DNA from: Byssothecium circinans
Taxonomy: Eukaryota; Ascomycota; Dothideomycetes; Pleosporales; Massarinaceae
Direction: 5' to 3'
Length of the DNA: 64,000 bases
NCBI GenBank assembly: GCA_010015675.1
Contig: ML976982.1
Location: 207,328 to 271,327, forward strand
Below, piece by piece: positions 21,999 to 35,233 of the stretch (its first letter is position 1; every line of letters begins with the position of its first letter). The notes beneath the pieces are model-generated. The model was not told the DNA's origin, made no database searches, and worked only from the letters and a program-made list of their open reading frames with translations. Position numbers and translations under genes: made by a program.

Positions 21999-23973
21999 AT
22001 GGCGCTCCCGACCATCTTGCTGCGCGAGTTCCAGACGGATAGCATCAGCGATTGGGTGCCCGGCAAACTCGCCCAGACCTACCAGGTTTGGCTTCCAGTA
22101 CGCTGTTGTGTCTCTATGGCTGACCTTCTTAGCAACTGGAGGCACTCAGCTTTGGCATTTTGAATCGAGATTCCAAGCAATGGTCCGTTCATTTCCATCT
22201 GGAGGATGGTGTTTGCGAGGGCAAAGCGTTGCCTCTGCTCTGGAACAATGCGGCATATTTTGATGAAAGCTGCCTTCAAGCCGGAAAACTTCACCTGTTT
22301 GCACATTTCGAGCCCGTTGAAGCCCCAAGGACGCACAGCTCGATTCCACGTACGGGCAGTATGGCACCATCGACAAGTGTCAACACAGAGAGCACACGCC
22401 CTCCTACTCACTCCAGCTCTGCAACCATGGTGGACGAAATCGAACTCGAACTCCCTCTCAACTCCCAGAAGTGGCGGTCGCCGAACAAACCCCTAACGCT
22501 GCCTCGAAAGCACAAGCATGCGAAAATTCGGGACCTTTCTTCGGGCTCCGACTCTGAAGGATCTGGGGAGACCCAGTTCTTGATGAGCCCGAGCGATCAG
22601 GGAGCAGAACTTGAAGACGAAGACCATAACGACTCTGCACAGCACAACCCAGCCAGCTTCAAGACGCCACAGTTACCCCCAGACGCGACCGCTGATCAAC
22701 ATTGGATCGATTTCGAAGCTGCTGTCGCTTCAAATGCTCCGTTCGGACAGTATGGATACAGGGCAAACTGGGTAAGTGCATCGATGAATGTAGTCTGAGG
22801 TTGAGACTGATGTGCTGGTGTGCACTGCAGGATGACGTTAGTAAAGGTCACCGAACCAGAGTCGCCCATGCCCGCATGATCAACGGCATCTACGGTATTC
22901 CAGCACCCGTCGCCTGCGACCTATGTGCGAAGAAAGGCTTGACATGCCGCATCTACCACCCAAACCTCAAGGAAGGACGGTTATCTGGCGCATGCAGCGA
23001 ATGTCGCTTCCAATGCCGAACGTGCATTATCGAGGGGGTTGGCCATCGAAAGAAGCGAGCATCAACCGTGCCTGATGAGGATGAACGTCCCTCCAAGGCT
23101 CCACGACTTATCAAACAAGAGTCGCCGGACACGACACCAGCGATGACGACCAATGGCCTGTATTACTGCCCAGTCCTTGACTGTTCGCGACATTGGGAAG
23201 GCATTAGACTTAAGCATAACTTTGCTGCCCATATGAAGCAACGCCATCCAGAGGAAGCCATGCCGATGGCAGATGATGCTCGAACTGCACCTGTGCAGCG
23301 AAGGCGCAGCAATGTCGCACCCAAGCAGCGTCTTTTCAGTGAAAATATCAGCAATACTAGACCGCGGCGTACGACGGATGTATCCTTCGTTTGCCCTGAG
23401 CCAGGGTGTACAAGTACCCCGGTGGGAGGATACGCGCGTGGAGACTACTTTCGAAAGCATGTCCGTACCGCTCATCCTGAGTCAATTCATGCCCAGATCC
23501 TCCAAGCCGTTGTGGACAAGACTCACATCACCCTCCCTTCACCTCCCCCAGTTGCAGAATATGCTCAGGACTTTCAAGAGGCTCATGAAAACAATGCCAC
23601 TGAAGGAGCATTTGGACATCGTCCCGACGAGCAATGGACAGCTAACATTCGTACGCGTGTTGCCCACGCCAGACTCATACACGACAAACATGGCGTGGTT
23701 GCCCCTGAGAGCTGTGCGAACTGCAAGAAGAGAAAAACAACATGCATGGTGTACCATCCAGGACTCACCAATGTGGGCAGAAGCTTGGGCACTTACTGTG
23801 CGGAATGCAGACTGAGAGGTGACCGATGCGAGATCGACTCGCAAATGTGGGGCCGCATTCTCGAGCCGCCAACTGGGGACGTCTCAGCCGACGAGGGCCA
23901 ACAACTCCACATCACCGCAGCAGAGGATGAAGATGAGGAGCATGAGGACGCGGAAGCTGGTGCAATGCCTTGA
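21999..23973 (+). CDS. Protein with two long-loop Cys6 clusters flanking two C2H2 fingers
   Basis: Exons 21999-22085, 22133-22771 and 22831-23973 give 622 aa. The N-terminal 240 residues include a conserved-looking beta-rich segment (LEALSFGILNRDSKQWSVHF) and an acidic linker. Then four metal-binding modules follow in order. Cluster 1: C271, C274, C281, C297, C300, C307 (CX2CX6CX15CX2CX6C). C2H2-type finger 1 starts at C355 (CX4C...HX4H). C2H2-type finger 2 starts at C430 (CX4C...HX4H). Cluster 2: C537, C540, C547, C565, C568, C575 (CX2CX6CX17CX2CX6C). Each cluster is preceded by the same helix motif TRVAHAR and contains YHPxL in the long loop, so they are internal duplicates. The spacing is Gal4-like with an enlarged central loop. 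A KKRAS...KAPRLIKQE basic stretch follows cluster 1. DNA or RNA binding in the nucleus is inferred; I do not recognise a named family. Coding signal may continue to 24261 by alternative splicing. Confidence 0.85.
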
Positions 23974-24261
23974 GCAACCGTTCGACTTCGATGCACATCC
24001 GCTCTCCTATGCTGTACATAATGATGAGATACCTGACAGTGACCCCGAGCCGAAAATTGAAGGAGAGGGGACGAGGCAGAATTAATGTGTAGCTCGCAAG
24101 GATATCAAGAGGCAGACACCGCCAATTCGATCATCGGCTACGATGGCATGGAAGCTGATGATGAAGAGACTACGCCTGCAGACGAACAGGCACTGCGAAA
24201 GGGTGTATACCACTACTACCCTAAGCATGCTGATCCACGGTGGGACATGCTGGCGAAGTAA
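23974..24261 (+). other. Possible alternative 3' coding extension
   Basis: Beyond the stop at 23973, protein-like text continues in other frames: FDFDAHPLSYAVHNDEIPDS in one, then GYDGMEADDEETTP and YYPKHADPRWDMLAK to a TAA at 24261. A GTGCAA donor near 23958 and a GGCAG acceptor near 24079 would join the main frame to the last segment without a stop. The middle segment would then be intron, which is surprising given how protein-like it looks. Confidence 0.4.
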
Positions 24262-24836
24262 ATGAAGGTGTCGTGGCCTAAGGACTCAGAGTGTCTGATG
24301 GCAGATGGGAACGGAATATGTCGTACGGCTCGGAGGTCGGATGTGCTTGAGAATGAAGACAGCGGGGTGGCTGCCTATGCCAACATCCTGTAAGATTATT
24401 TTATAGAACTTGTGGCGGCGGTTTAAGAATATTACGATATTCGTCAGCCGTGCATGGATAATGGATTGGAATACTGGAGTAAAGTTCGGCACAGTCAATC
24501 TTGAAGATTGAGGCAAGCATACCTAGACTTATTTTACGTGTTGTGTTCGTGTCCGTGTTCTCTTGTTAGTTGTTCACACGAAAACATGCGCTCAACTTCT
24601 AGGAAGTACGCATCACTCACGTTCATTCATGCGACGCGTCAGTCCTAATTTTTGATCTGCCTCGGCAGCGTTTTAGCCAGCCAAGGGCTTTCATTTCTCA
24701 TAGACTGAAGAAACATACACAGCCCGTCGGACTCCGAATCCTTAGCCCCAGAATGCAAAGTGTGACCTGCCGAAATCTCAACCCCAGTCCCTCATTTTGT
24801 CACTCCATGTTGCCGCAACCATGCCAAATCATCCAC
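24262..24836. other. Intergenic region
   Basis: Convergent 3' flanks; nothing recognised. Confidence 0.5.
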
Positions 24837-25512
24837 CTAAAACTTGGAGAAAGACTTCACGGCCTTGCCGGTCCTGGGAAGGACACGAAGGACGTTGAAA
24901 CGGACGGTCTTTGAGAGCGGTCGGCACTGTCCAACGACGACCTGGTCACCTGGCTCGACACGGAAGGCGGGGGACACGTGCGCAGCAAGATTCTTGTGTC
25001 GCTTCTCATAACGAGAGTACTTGGGAACGAAATGAAGGTATTCGCGGCGGATGACGAGGGTACCTAGAAGCAATCAGCGATACTGCCAAGCCCGAGTCCA
25101 ATTCGCAACCAAGATCTGGTCCAATATCTCAAGATGACGGTTCACGTACGGTGCATTTTGGTGGAAACAACGGTACCGGTCAGGATACGGCCGCGAATGG
25201 AGACGGTGCCGGTGAAAGGACATTTCTTGTCGATGTAGGAGCCCTCGATGGCCGTCTTGGGGGTACGGAAGCCCAGACCGACATCCTTATACCATCGCTT
25301 ATTCCGCGTATTCTTGCGCGGTCCGCTGACCTTGTGGTTGAGAAAGATATGGGGCTATTCGTGGAGAATCAGTATCGCGTTCGCTTTGCCGTCGCGGCGG
25401 ATGGGTAGTAGTACCTGCTTCTGGTAGGCACGCTCAGACTGCACACTGTTTCTCAATTAGTCCATTGCATCAATCAGGCGCGGATTCATACGTACGTGAG
25501 CTCGGTAGCCAT
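24837..25512 (-). CDS. RPS11: 40S ribosomal protein S11 (uS17)
   Basis: Four exons are needed. The first is tiny (MATEL plus two bases, from ATG 25512, donor GTACGT). Then come [10 protein letters not shown], the block [20 protein letters not shown] to STKMH, and the last exon [20 protein letters not shown] to SFSKF and TAG at 24837. All junctions restore the near-invariant eukaryotic uS17 sequence. The protein binds 18S rRNA in the small subunit body. Multiple short introns near the 5' end are typical of fungal ribosomal protein genes. It lies head-to-head with the ketoacyl reductase at 25851, leaving about 340 bp of shared promoter. Confidence 0.98.
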
Positions 25513-25850
25513 GGTTGCGGTCGGGATGTGGTGTCGTTCGGGTTCGTGATGTTGAGGTCTCGAAAGTTCAGTGGGCTTCGCTTAGCGAGGCGGCGATATT
25601 GTTTTTCCGCAGAAAACGCTAGGCCTAGTTTGTAAGGACTAAGTAAGCACCTGCCGCGGCTCAGAAAGATGGGGACGGCGACTGAGCCATTGTTGCCGTT
25701 TCTGTCAACTGCCAGCTGCATTTCTTGTTGAGCAGCCCAAGACTTCTTCATTGAAGTGCTCACTCGAAGACTGCATTTAGAGTCTACAACTGTCCAGCCA
25801 ACAATTATCACAATATATTGTTCGCTGCGACCCTCTCATTGGTTCCCACA

Positions 25851-26930
25851 ATGGACGCTGTCAAAAACGTCTTGAGTTGTTTCGAGAAGGAGCTCGACTT
25901 CAAGCTCGCAGCCCCTCTCGCTTCTGTCGTCCTTCTGGCAGGACTGTACACCATCGTCTCGCTCATCTTCAGCTTTGTCAGAGCTCTCTTCAGCTTATTC
26001 GTGCTCCCGGGCAAGTCTGTATGTGTTCAATCATGCCCACCTCGAACTTCACCTCTGACTCTCTTCCAGCTCTCCTCCTTTGGCCCTCGCGGCTCCTGGG
26101 CCCTCATTACCGGCGCCTCCGACGGCATCGGTAAAGAATTCGCGCTCTCACTCGCCGCAAAAGGCTACAACCTCCTCCTAATCTCACGCACACGATCCAA
26201 ACTCGATACCCTCGCCTCTGAAATATCCTCCAAGTATGGTCCCAAGATATCCACCAAGACGCTCGCCATGGACTTTGCACAGAACAGGGATAGCGACTAC
26301 GCTGCGCTACGCAAGTTGATCGATGGGCTCGATGTCAGTATATTGGTGAACAATGTGGGCTTAAGCCATAGCATTCCAGTGCCTTTCACGGAGACTCCGG
26401 CGCAGGAGATGAACGACATCATCGTAATCAACTGCATGGGCACGTTGAAGGTTACAAAGATTGTTGCGCCGGGTATGGTATCTCGCAAGCGCGGTCTTAT
26501 TCTCACCATGGCTTCTTTCGGCGGTTTCTTCCCTACACCTCTGCTTGCTACTTATTCCGGTAGCAAGGCCTTCCTCCAGCAATGGTCTACAGCACTCGGC
26601 TCCGAGCTCCAACCTCATGGCGTCCACGTCCAATGCGTACAATCGCACCTTGTTACGACTGCCATGTCCAAGATCCGCAGGACCTCTGCTTTGGTGCCAA
26701 ACCCGCGTCAATTTGTACGCGCTGCATTGGGCAAGATCGGACGGAGTGGTGGTGCGCAGAATGTCGCGTTTACGAGTGCGCCGTTCTGGAGTCATGGTTT
26801 GATGATGTGGTTCTTGAGCCGGTTCTTGGGTGATAGAAGCCCGATTGTCGTGAAGGTGAACAGGGGAATGCATGAGGATATTCGGAAGAGAGCCCTGAGG
26901 AAGGCGGCTAAGGAGGCGAAGCAGCAGTAG
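25851..26930 (+). CDS. IFA38: Very-long-chain 3-oxoacyl-CoA reductase
   Basis: Exons 25851-26018 and 26070-26930 give 342 aa. An N-terminal membrane segment ([20 protein letters not shown]) anchors the protein in the ER. The short-chain dehydrogenase domain shows the NADPH motif TGASDGIG, the NNVG structural motif, the catalytic Ser region LTMASFGG and the YSGSK active site. It is the second step of microsomal fatty acid elongation, supplying very-long-chain acyl-CoA for sphingolipids. The single intron is 51 bp and has no stop codon, so an unspliced message would give an in-frame insertion of 17 residues just before the Rossmann fold. The C-terminus is Lys-rich ([10 protein letters not shown]), resembling ER-retention tails. 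Confidence 0.95.
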   Translation: MDAVKNVLSCFEKELDFKLAAPLASVVLLAGLYTIVSLIFSFVRALFSLFVLPGKSVCVQSCPPRTSPLTLFQLSSFGPRGSWALITGASDGIGKEFALSLAAKGYNLLLISRTRSKLDTLASEISSKYGPKISTKTLAMDFAQNRDSDYAALRKLIDGLDVSILVNNVGLSHSIPVPFTETPAQEMNDIIVINCMGTLKVTKIVAPGMVSRKRGLILTMASFGGFFPTPLLATYSGSKAFLQQWSTALGSELQPHGVHVQCVQSHLVTTAMSKIRRTSALVPNPRQFVRAALGKIGRSGGAQNVAFTSAPFWSHGLMMWFLSRFLGDRSPIVVKVNRGMHEDIRKRALRKAAKEAKQQ

Positions 26931-27321
26931 TCTGCCTTGGTAGTGTACCTCATTCGGATGGTACCGTGGTAAGGTTATTCCCAGCAGGGCGTTTCGATTG
27001 CTGTCGAAGACTCAGCAAGGACGAGTCCATGTATTTATCATGCAAAGGTAGCACATTATTAGCCACGGTACTTGGTAGTGCACACTGCATCCATCGTTTA
27101 ACTGCTGCGCAAGCATACGTGATGTTTGCACATTACAATTACGGCCTCTAATTACAAATAAGACAAGACTACGGCCAGTGTTGCAATACTCTAACATGCA
27201 CAAACGGCGGAAAGACTAGTTTTTTGACACATAACCACCTGCCTTTCCATCATAGAATCCTGTTTAACTGCAAGAATCCAATCCTCATATTCTAAGACTT
27301 GCATCTTCCCCCCAATCCCTC
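26931..27321. other. Intergenic region
   Basis: Convergent 3' flanks of the reductase and ERG28; nothing recognised. Confidence 0.5.
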
Positions 27322-27920
27322 CTACTGCGCCAAATAAAACTCCTTAGCCGTACTCATCCAAACCAGCGTCCCCGTACTTATAACCACCGGCCCCGCGAGC
27401 GGAACCCCCCACCTCGTCGTCCCAAAAACCGCCCACTCGCTCACAAAATGCACCCAAGCAACCGCATAAGCCCACATCGCCAACTCATACACAGGTTTCT
27501 CATTGATATAATACGCTCCATAGAGCCTTATAATGCTCGCGAGCAGCGTCCAAGTACCAAAAGTACGAGAACTGAGGGGCGTAACCTGCGAGGGGATTTC
27601 GTTGGCGGGGGGTTTTGAGGGTTTTGGCGTGGAAGAGGAGTAGGAGGCGATGTTGGAAGGAGGGCGCGTGTTATCGGCGTTGGGATTGTAGACGCGTGCG
27701 GTGAAGTGGAGGGTTTTGTAGGCTTGGATGGAGTTTGCTATTGATATTACTGAGGTCTGCAGAGTGTGGTCTGTTAGTATCTACGGGTGTGTGCTTCAGT
27801 TGGTGTTGTGGTTGGGATGGGTGGATGGGAAGATGCGGGGAGAAGGGGTCGTACGAAGAGCATCCATTGCGGGAGCCAGCCTTCGAATGGCGGGAGGTAG
27901 GAGGCGAGAGCTGATGCCAT
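27322..27920 (-). CDS. ERG28: Ergosterol biosynthetic protein 28
   Basis: Exon 1 (27920-27855) encodes MASALASYLPPFEGWLPQWM, and exon 2 (27756-27322) starts TSVISIANSIQAYKTLHF. The intron has a GTACGA donor and CTGCAG acceptor. The product is 166 aa, with hydrophobic segments at the N-terminus and around YINEKPVYELAMWAYAVAWV and GVPLAGPVVISTGTLVWM. Erg28 is an ER membrane scaffold that tethers the C-4 demethylation enzymes (Erg25, Erg26, Erg27) in ergosterol synthesis. The cytoplasmic loop (residues about 45-80) is Ser/Pro-rich and longer than in yeast, which is common in Pezizomycotina. Confidence 0.93.
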
Positions 27921-28408
27921 TGTACAAGCGGATGCGTGCGCGAAGTGTGGGGACTTGTTTGTGTGTTGTCATGTGAGAAATTGTTTTGGGGATTACTGTT
28001 TTTGGTTGACGAGGGATGTGACTATTAACCGGCTCTGGGGGGCCTGTGCGTTACATGACACAGGTGAGCTTTGAAGTACAATTGTGTTGATTTAAATAAG
28101 GACTGTAACATGTTCCCAGAGAGAGATGCAAAAACGTGTAGAACTTAACGTGTCGTAGAGTTGTGTATATAAAAGTCCGAAAACACTTCTTGCAGTTCTT
28201 TTGGTTATCTCTAATCTCTAATTACTTTCAGAATTGCCAGTACGCGCCACCTTATGCTATCGCAAATCGGAGCAAATGCCCACGCACTAGTGTACGTGCA
28301 CCAAGTTCTATGCTGTCAATATATACACAAAAGTGAAGTGTATAACATACAATTGCTCTTCTCCTGCACAATCCAAGGCACGGTTCCAAGATTTTCCCGC
28401 ATGCATGA
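27921..28408. other. Intergenic region
   Basis: Promoter of ERG28 and 3' flank of GAL7. AT-rich 28080-28340; no gene. Confidence 0.5.
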
Positions 28409-29785
<1,377 letters not shown>

Positions 29786-30099
29786 GGTGGAGGGAAAAGT
29801 GCCAATGCGGCCTCAACGGGGGACACGAGAATATGTACGGTGGCAGCTGGACGAACTACCGAAGCGTAAGTCGGAATAAGGCCCATCTGGACGGGTAGAT
29901 AAAGTGGGAGGTGACGTTTACTAGTGAATGGAATGATTTAAGCTTTCGGTTACCTTGCCGGTTTGAGTATCGTATCCTTGCCGCCAATGAGACCCAGCTT
30001 CATCAATGATCTGTCTCCTAGAGCCTCATTCATCAATACACACCCTAGCTGCCACTTCGAGCTAGCACCCACAAAATCACGCAGAGAGCGGATGCAACC
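29786..30099. promoter_or_regulatory. Divergent promoter between GAL7 and the Yip1-domain gene
   Basis: A 314-bp space between opposed start codons. No specific factor site is claimed. Confidence 0.4.
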
Positions 30100-31085
30100 A
30101 TGGCGGCCATGTTGCCGAGCTCCTCAACGGCGCCCTACGACGACGATGCGTTGGAGCGGGATTTGATCGACCCCGACGACTGTAAGCTCCACCTTAGCTA
30201 TCTCGGCACAAAGTAGGTCTAACGATGTAACAGCGACGTTGGACAACCTAGACGACCCGATCCAGGGCACATCCGACCGCGCTCCGCTTACTGGGAATAT
30301 CTCATCGCGACCAGGTGGCAACACGCAATCCTACCTGACCTCATCCATCCCCGGCGAAGACCGACGCGCGCCGACAAATACCATCGACGAGACAGTATGG
30401 GAGACGCTATCACGAGACCTGCTGGCAATATGGGAAAAGATGAAGCAGGTGCTGTATCCCAAGTACCTGCTGGGCGGCATGATGCAGAGCGGAGGAGGCA
30501 TAGCGGCAGCTGAACGCGGTGAAGCTGATGGCTTTGGCGGCGGGCTCAGGAATCTAGCAGGAAGATGGCCAGACGCAGATGTTATTCTGCAAGGCGGTAT
30601 GAGTGAAGGTCTGCGGGATTGGGACCTATGGGGCCCTCTGATCTTCTGCTTGCTCCTAAGCCTGTTCCTCTCACGGGGCGCAAAGGACGAACAGAAGGAT
30701 TTGGTCTTCTCCGGTATTTTTGCGCTCGTCTGGATTGGCGAAGCTGTTGTTACCCTGCAGATTAAACTGCTGGGAGGAAATATGTGAGTTCAATGGGAAG
30801 GCATCTCTGAGCGATGGGAGAGCTAACAGCCGCAGCGGTTTCTTCCAATCTGTCTCCATCATTGGCTATACGCTCTTTCCGCTGGTCATTGCCTCCATCC
30901 TGAGCGCAGTCGGAGTCCATATGATAATCAGGATCCCCGTGTATCTCGTCTTGGTGGCATGGTCGTTAGCAGCAGGCATCAGTATCATGGGCGGGTCGGG
31001 AGTGGTGAACAACCGCGTCGGCATCGCAGTATACCCCCTATTTGTCTTTTACATGGCGCTGGGTTGCATCTGCTTCATCAGTTAG
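30100..31085 (+). CDS. Yip1-domain Golgi membrane protein (YIPF6/Yip4 type)
   Basis: Exons 30100-30181, 30234-30783 and 30836-31085 give 293 aa. A disordered acidic N-terminus (YDDDALERDLIDPDD) precedes a short helix (VWETLSRDLLAIWEKMKQVL). The Yip1 domain follows, with the signature DWDLWGPLIFCLLLSLFLS and further membrane helices FFQSVSIIGYTLFPLVIAS, YLVLVAWSLAAG and VYPLFVFYMALGCIC, five in all. Proteins of this type cycle between ER and Golgi and bind Rab GTPases. The order DxDLWGP plus a C-terminus ending right after the last helix favours the YIPF6 branch. Confidence 0.9.
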
Positions 31086-32038
31086 ATGTCTGTACTAGTA
31101 AGCGTGTCGGTACTTTCATTATGTACGCTAGGGAACTCTTGGATTTGGTTGACCCGTGGACCAGGTACAGGTACAGCTATTATTTGTCAGAGGTCTCGGG
31201 ACGCTTTCCCTAGTTTTTAAGGTTTACTGCAGTGCGGCTCGAACCGGATCCGATCGATCGAATCGTCTTGTTGTATATATAATTATAATGTTTCAAGCTG
31301 CCGTCTACCATGGTACTGTTCATTCCGCCGTGACTCAAACACGACTAAGCAGGCGATCGCTGCGGCGGCCGCGCTCCCCCACTCTGTTCGTCATTGGTGC
31401 TAGTGCCGCAGCGACAACTCATCCTACTCGACCACCGCCATCCAGCGCCTACACTCTCTCTTCCCATCCATTCGCCGCCCAACGCGCGCAAGCGCAGCCC
31501 GCAACTCTGCACGACGTGTTTCCGGCCGAGTCCTTGTCCTGCATTGGAGTATTGGAGTCGACTGTCGACTGTCCGATCGACAAAGCGCTTTGACCCATCA
31601 TTTCCGACTCACCACAACTCCAGCTTTTGTGCAACACGCTCCTATTCCCGCCTGGCAACCCGCGTCACTCCTCCGTCTGACGGCTCTCTATTGTGTGTGC
31701 CGGCCAACAATAACAAACGCAATAGCAGTAACAATAGCAAGCGCCCACGAGCTTATCGCGTCGGAGCGCCGCAGCCTCGCCGAACCACAACCTCCGCCCG
31801 CTCTTCGTCTTCGATTCGACCTCGCCCAGCTCAACCGCGCAAAATTCACAACTGTTATACACCAACTTCACGTGGCGATTCACGTCAACCCCCGTCTAGC
31901 ACGCCGGGGCACGGTCACAAGTTCCACAGCTCGGTTTATCGAGCGAAAGGCCATTTCCAGGGCACACGATACAAATCAACGCACAACACGCTTGTGGGAG
32001 CACCGTAAATCACACATACCGAACTCGAAGCTCCCGGC
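31086..32038. other. Long 5' flank of the Ran-binding protein gene
   Basis: Several overlapping open frames (for example 31394-32008 and 31590-32042) are Ser/Pro/Arg-rich with no protein pattern and conflict with one another. It is best read as promoter and 5' leader. Confidence 0.45.
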
Positions 32039-33827
32039 ATGATGATGGAGCCGCAGGCGACACACCCAGTGCAGCCGTCCTCGCCCTCGCGCAGTGACAG
32101 GAGCAGCGATAGCGAAGGGAAACCTGTCCGCGAGAAGCTCAAGGAGACGAGAATCGATGCCAAGACCTCCTCCGACCTTCCACCAAGCTCCGATCAACCC
32201 ATGAACGACGTCTCTACCAATGGCGCCCACGGTGACCACACATCAGGATCTGACAGTGACCGGGGCAGGCTACGTCGAAAGCGCAGTCGTGAAGCTTTCG
32301 AGGGTGATGACGAGGTCAAGAACCCCGAGAAAAAGCAGGAGCGGCACCAAAGGAAGAAGTCAAGGGATGTCAATAGCCCTGTTGATTCGGATCGAGAGAC
32401 CGCAAAGCCTGCCAATGCCATCATCCCCCCGATAACCGAGCACGATGGTGACGAGACCATGCACACAACACAAGAAGCAGAAAAGACGAAAATGGACAAC
32501 CGACAGGATACGCCCGAGACTGACGGAAAGAAGTCAGGCGTGGCCAGCCCTAAGAACAAGCGGACGCGTGAAGAGGCCGAAGCCAGTGCGGAGGCCGAGG
32601 TAGGTCCGTCTTCCGAGGCGTCAAAAGACTTCGCTGCAAGTTCCAAATTAGAGGGAGAGCGTACGACGAAGCGGCCAAGGGACGGCGTTAACCCACCGGT
32701 TGTTGAAGCAACAGAAAGCAACAACAAGGTTAGTACCATCACACACGTCAATTTGTCTTTCTAATACTGCCATAGATCCCACTTGGAAGCGGATTTTCCA
32801 ATACCTCTGCAACCTCTCCATTCGCCACCATGTCTCCGCAGAAGCCAGCGTCGAAGTCAACAGAGGCCTCCGTGAAGGACCTGCCACAGACGTCAAGCCA
32901 AGCATTCACGAACTCGGGTTTCGGATCCTTTGCTACTTCTACCACTTCACCATTTGGCGCTGTCGCTTCAGGCTCCAGTTCACCCTTTGGCGCAGCAGCA
33001 GGTAACAAGCTCACTTCATTTGCGTCCGGCAGTAGTACTCCTGCAGTTAAACCGTCTGGATTTGCCTCTCTAGGTAGTAGTTCGGGACAATCTGCTTTTG
33101 GTGGCAATGCCGATGGAAGCAAACCGGTCTTCGGTGGAGCCCTGAGTGGCAGCGCATTTGGAGGTGTTAGCACGGGCGCTTCAAAGCTCTCTTCGTTTGG
33201 AACTGGAGGCTCTGGCATCACTGGGTTGACCCAAAAACCAGTGGACTTCGGCTCGAAAGAACAGCCGAAAGCAGCAGAAGATGAGAGTACCGCATCGGAT
33301 AATGACGAAGAAGGCGAAGGAAACGAGGATGGCACGTACAAGGAGCCGGAGCGGAAGCCTAGCTCGACTCTTCTCCAGCCGCAAGGGCCGATCGAGACTG
33401 GCGAAGAGAACGAGGACACTGCCTGGTCGGGCCGCGCCAAATTGTACACGTTGGCTGGAGGAGCTGGCATGAAAGCATGGCAGGAGCGTGGTGTTGGACC
33501 TTTCAAGCTCAACGTAACGCGAGAGGCGCCGAAAAAAGCCAGGTTCGTGCTTCGGGCGGATGGAACACACCGATTAATTCTCAATGCTGCTATCACCAAG
33601 AGCTTGCTCGTTGGCGACGCTGATGGCAAGGAGCCAAAGGATGGAAAGGTGTTGTTCAACTCACCGACGGCTACTGGAGAGCTGGAGTCGCATTTGCTCA
33701 AGGTAAGTCTTCTCGATCTATCGCCCCATTGCAAGCTGTATGCCTGACTAACGCGTCCTAGTTGAAAGCCGAGAAAGCCACCGAGCTTTGGACGGCTGTC
33801 GAAGAGCTGAAAAAATCTTTATCGTAA
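32039..33827 (+). CDS. YRB2: Ran-binding protein, RanBP3/Yrb2 type
   Basis: Exons 32039-32728, 32776-33702 and 33762-33827 give 560 aa. The N-terminal half is charged and basic, with nuclear-localisation-like runs (RLRRKRSREAF, KKQERHQRKKSR). A central FG-type segment (GSGF, SPFGAV, SSPFGAAAG, SAFGG) resembles nucleoporin repeats. The C-terminal Ran-binding domain begins WSGRAKLYTLAGGAGMKAWQ and contains GVGPFKLNV, RFVLRADGTHRLILNA and the last helix KATELWTAVEELKKSL. This layout matches Yrb2/RanBP3, a cofactor of Crm1-dependent nuclear export, rather than Yrb1. Three ATG codons in a row (MMMEP) precede the body, and any may serve as start. Confidence 0.92.
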
Positions 33828-35233
33828 ACCAGACCTGCACCGCCCAATTCTATACGCATTCAACCTGTACACTTGCATCGGTTGCCCGCTGTTGGATCGC
33901 ATTTCATGTCTATGAATTCGCCGTATTACCACTTGGATACACTGCGCGGGCTCTCTTTCTCTCCGATCTCATTCATGTCAGTTCGATTCTCGCGGATCAT
34001 TTCCCTCTTTTTGTGGACGTTTAGACCGGCCTTTGACCTACATGTCTGATCTCATTCGATATGATAATGATGCATGGCAGCTACGACTTGTGCATGAATA
34101 TACGACGTGGATAGACAACACACAAAAGAGAGCTACGTGCATCTTAGGTTCAAGGGCGCAGACTACAGGCATGGCACAGTGGGACAATGGCGCGGAAAGG
34201 CTGGTGGTGGTCTGGAGCGTTCACTTCACTTCTAGCTGGACTTGACTTGGCTTGGCTTGATTTGCATACATGCTACAGTACATAGATCGGGTATCCACTC
34301 AGCTCTCGCGTGGTTCGTCTGATGGATCATTCACAGATCGTGGACACAGGACAATGCAATACCGTTGAAGTTATTCACCGAAACCCGTCTGTGATTTGAT
34401 ACTTGCAGCTACCATGGTACCTAGGTGGACAGCAAGAGCATATTATGCCGCAAAGCTGTCCACGAGTGCTTGCAGCCAAGCAACACACATGTAAATCGTT
34501 GGCAGACTTTTGACAAATGATCATACAATCATGCAGGCAAGAGGATCGAGTTTGGATCAGAGGAGCGAAGAGATGAGAGGGTTGTATGCTGAGACTCGAG
34601 GTCACACGAGATGCCCAGATGAGGTGTCTCTGTCGGCGCACTGCATCACGGCAGCCGTCATAGATGATATCAGAGCGACGGACGTGAAGCTGAAAATAAG
34701 TTGAGGAGATGGATGATGCCAGGACGATTGCACATGCCAACCAGTGAAATGAGATGGAGACGGAAAAGTCCGTTATCGTTCGATACTGTACTATGGCGCT
34801 CGGTAAGGAGGCTGGGGCGGCTGGGGAAGGCTGGATGCACGGACCCCATCCCATCCCAGCCCATCCCACCGCAAGTTGGTGGATTACCCCAGTCCAGCGT
34901 TGCCGTTCCTTGAAATAGTGGCATCTGTGATCTGAACAGCTGGGAGACAGAAGGGGAGAGTGTGACGGTGTTTACTGTATATGTCCTCCCGCCTGTTTAT
35001 TCTGTACTCACCTTGTGGTGCGACACCTGCACTCGATCGATATTCCATCCCCGGAGCCCGACCCAACCTCTCCCACCACCCCAATTTCTCCTCTCACCAG
35101 TAGTAGAGCCACGCCGTCGCCGTCTCCAACCACTCTTTTCTCAATCCACACCAAGCGTTCCTGCCCCCTAATACTACAACCCCTTACATTCTTCCCACCC
35201 GCGACCCTCCCTCCTTCCTGCTCTCTTCTCAGC
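33828..35233. other. Intergenic region
   Basis: About 1.4 kb, no gene recognised. It contains a CCATCCCAT-type simple repeat near 34845-34870. The last 200 bp are pyrimidine-rich, as expected of a fungal 5' leader. Confidence 0.45.

Noticed and set aside
31230..31262. Possible tRNA-like GGCTCGAACC stretch
   Set aside because: No cloverleaf can be built around it.
31394..32042. Overlapping frames of 204 and 150 codons
   Set aside because: They conflict in frame, have low-complexity composition, and sit in the leader of the Ran-binding gene.
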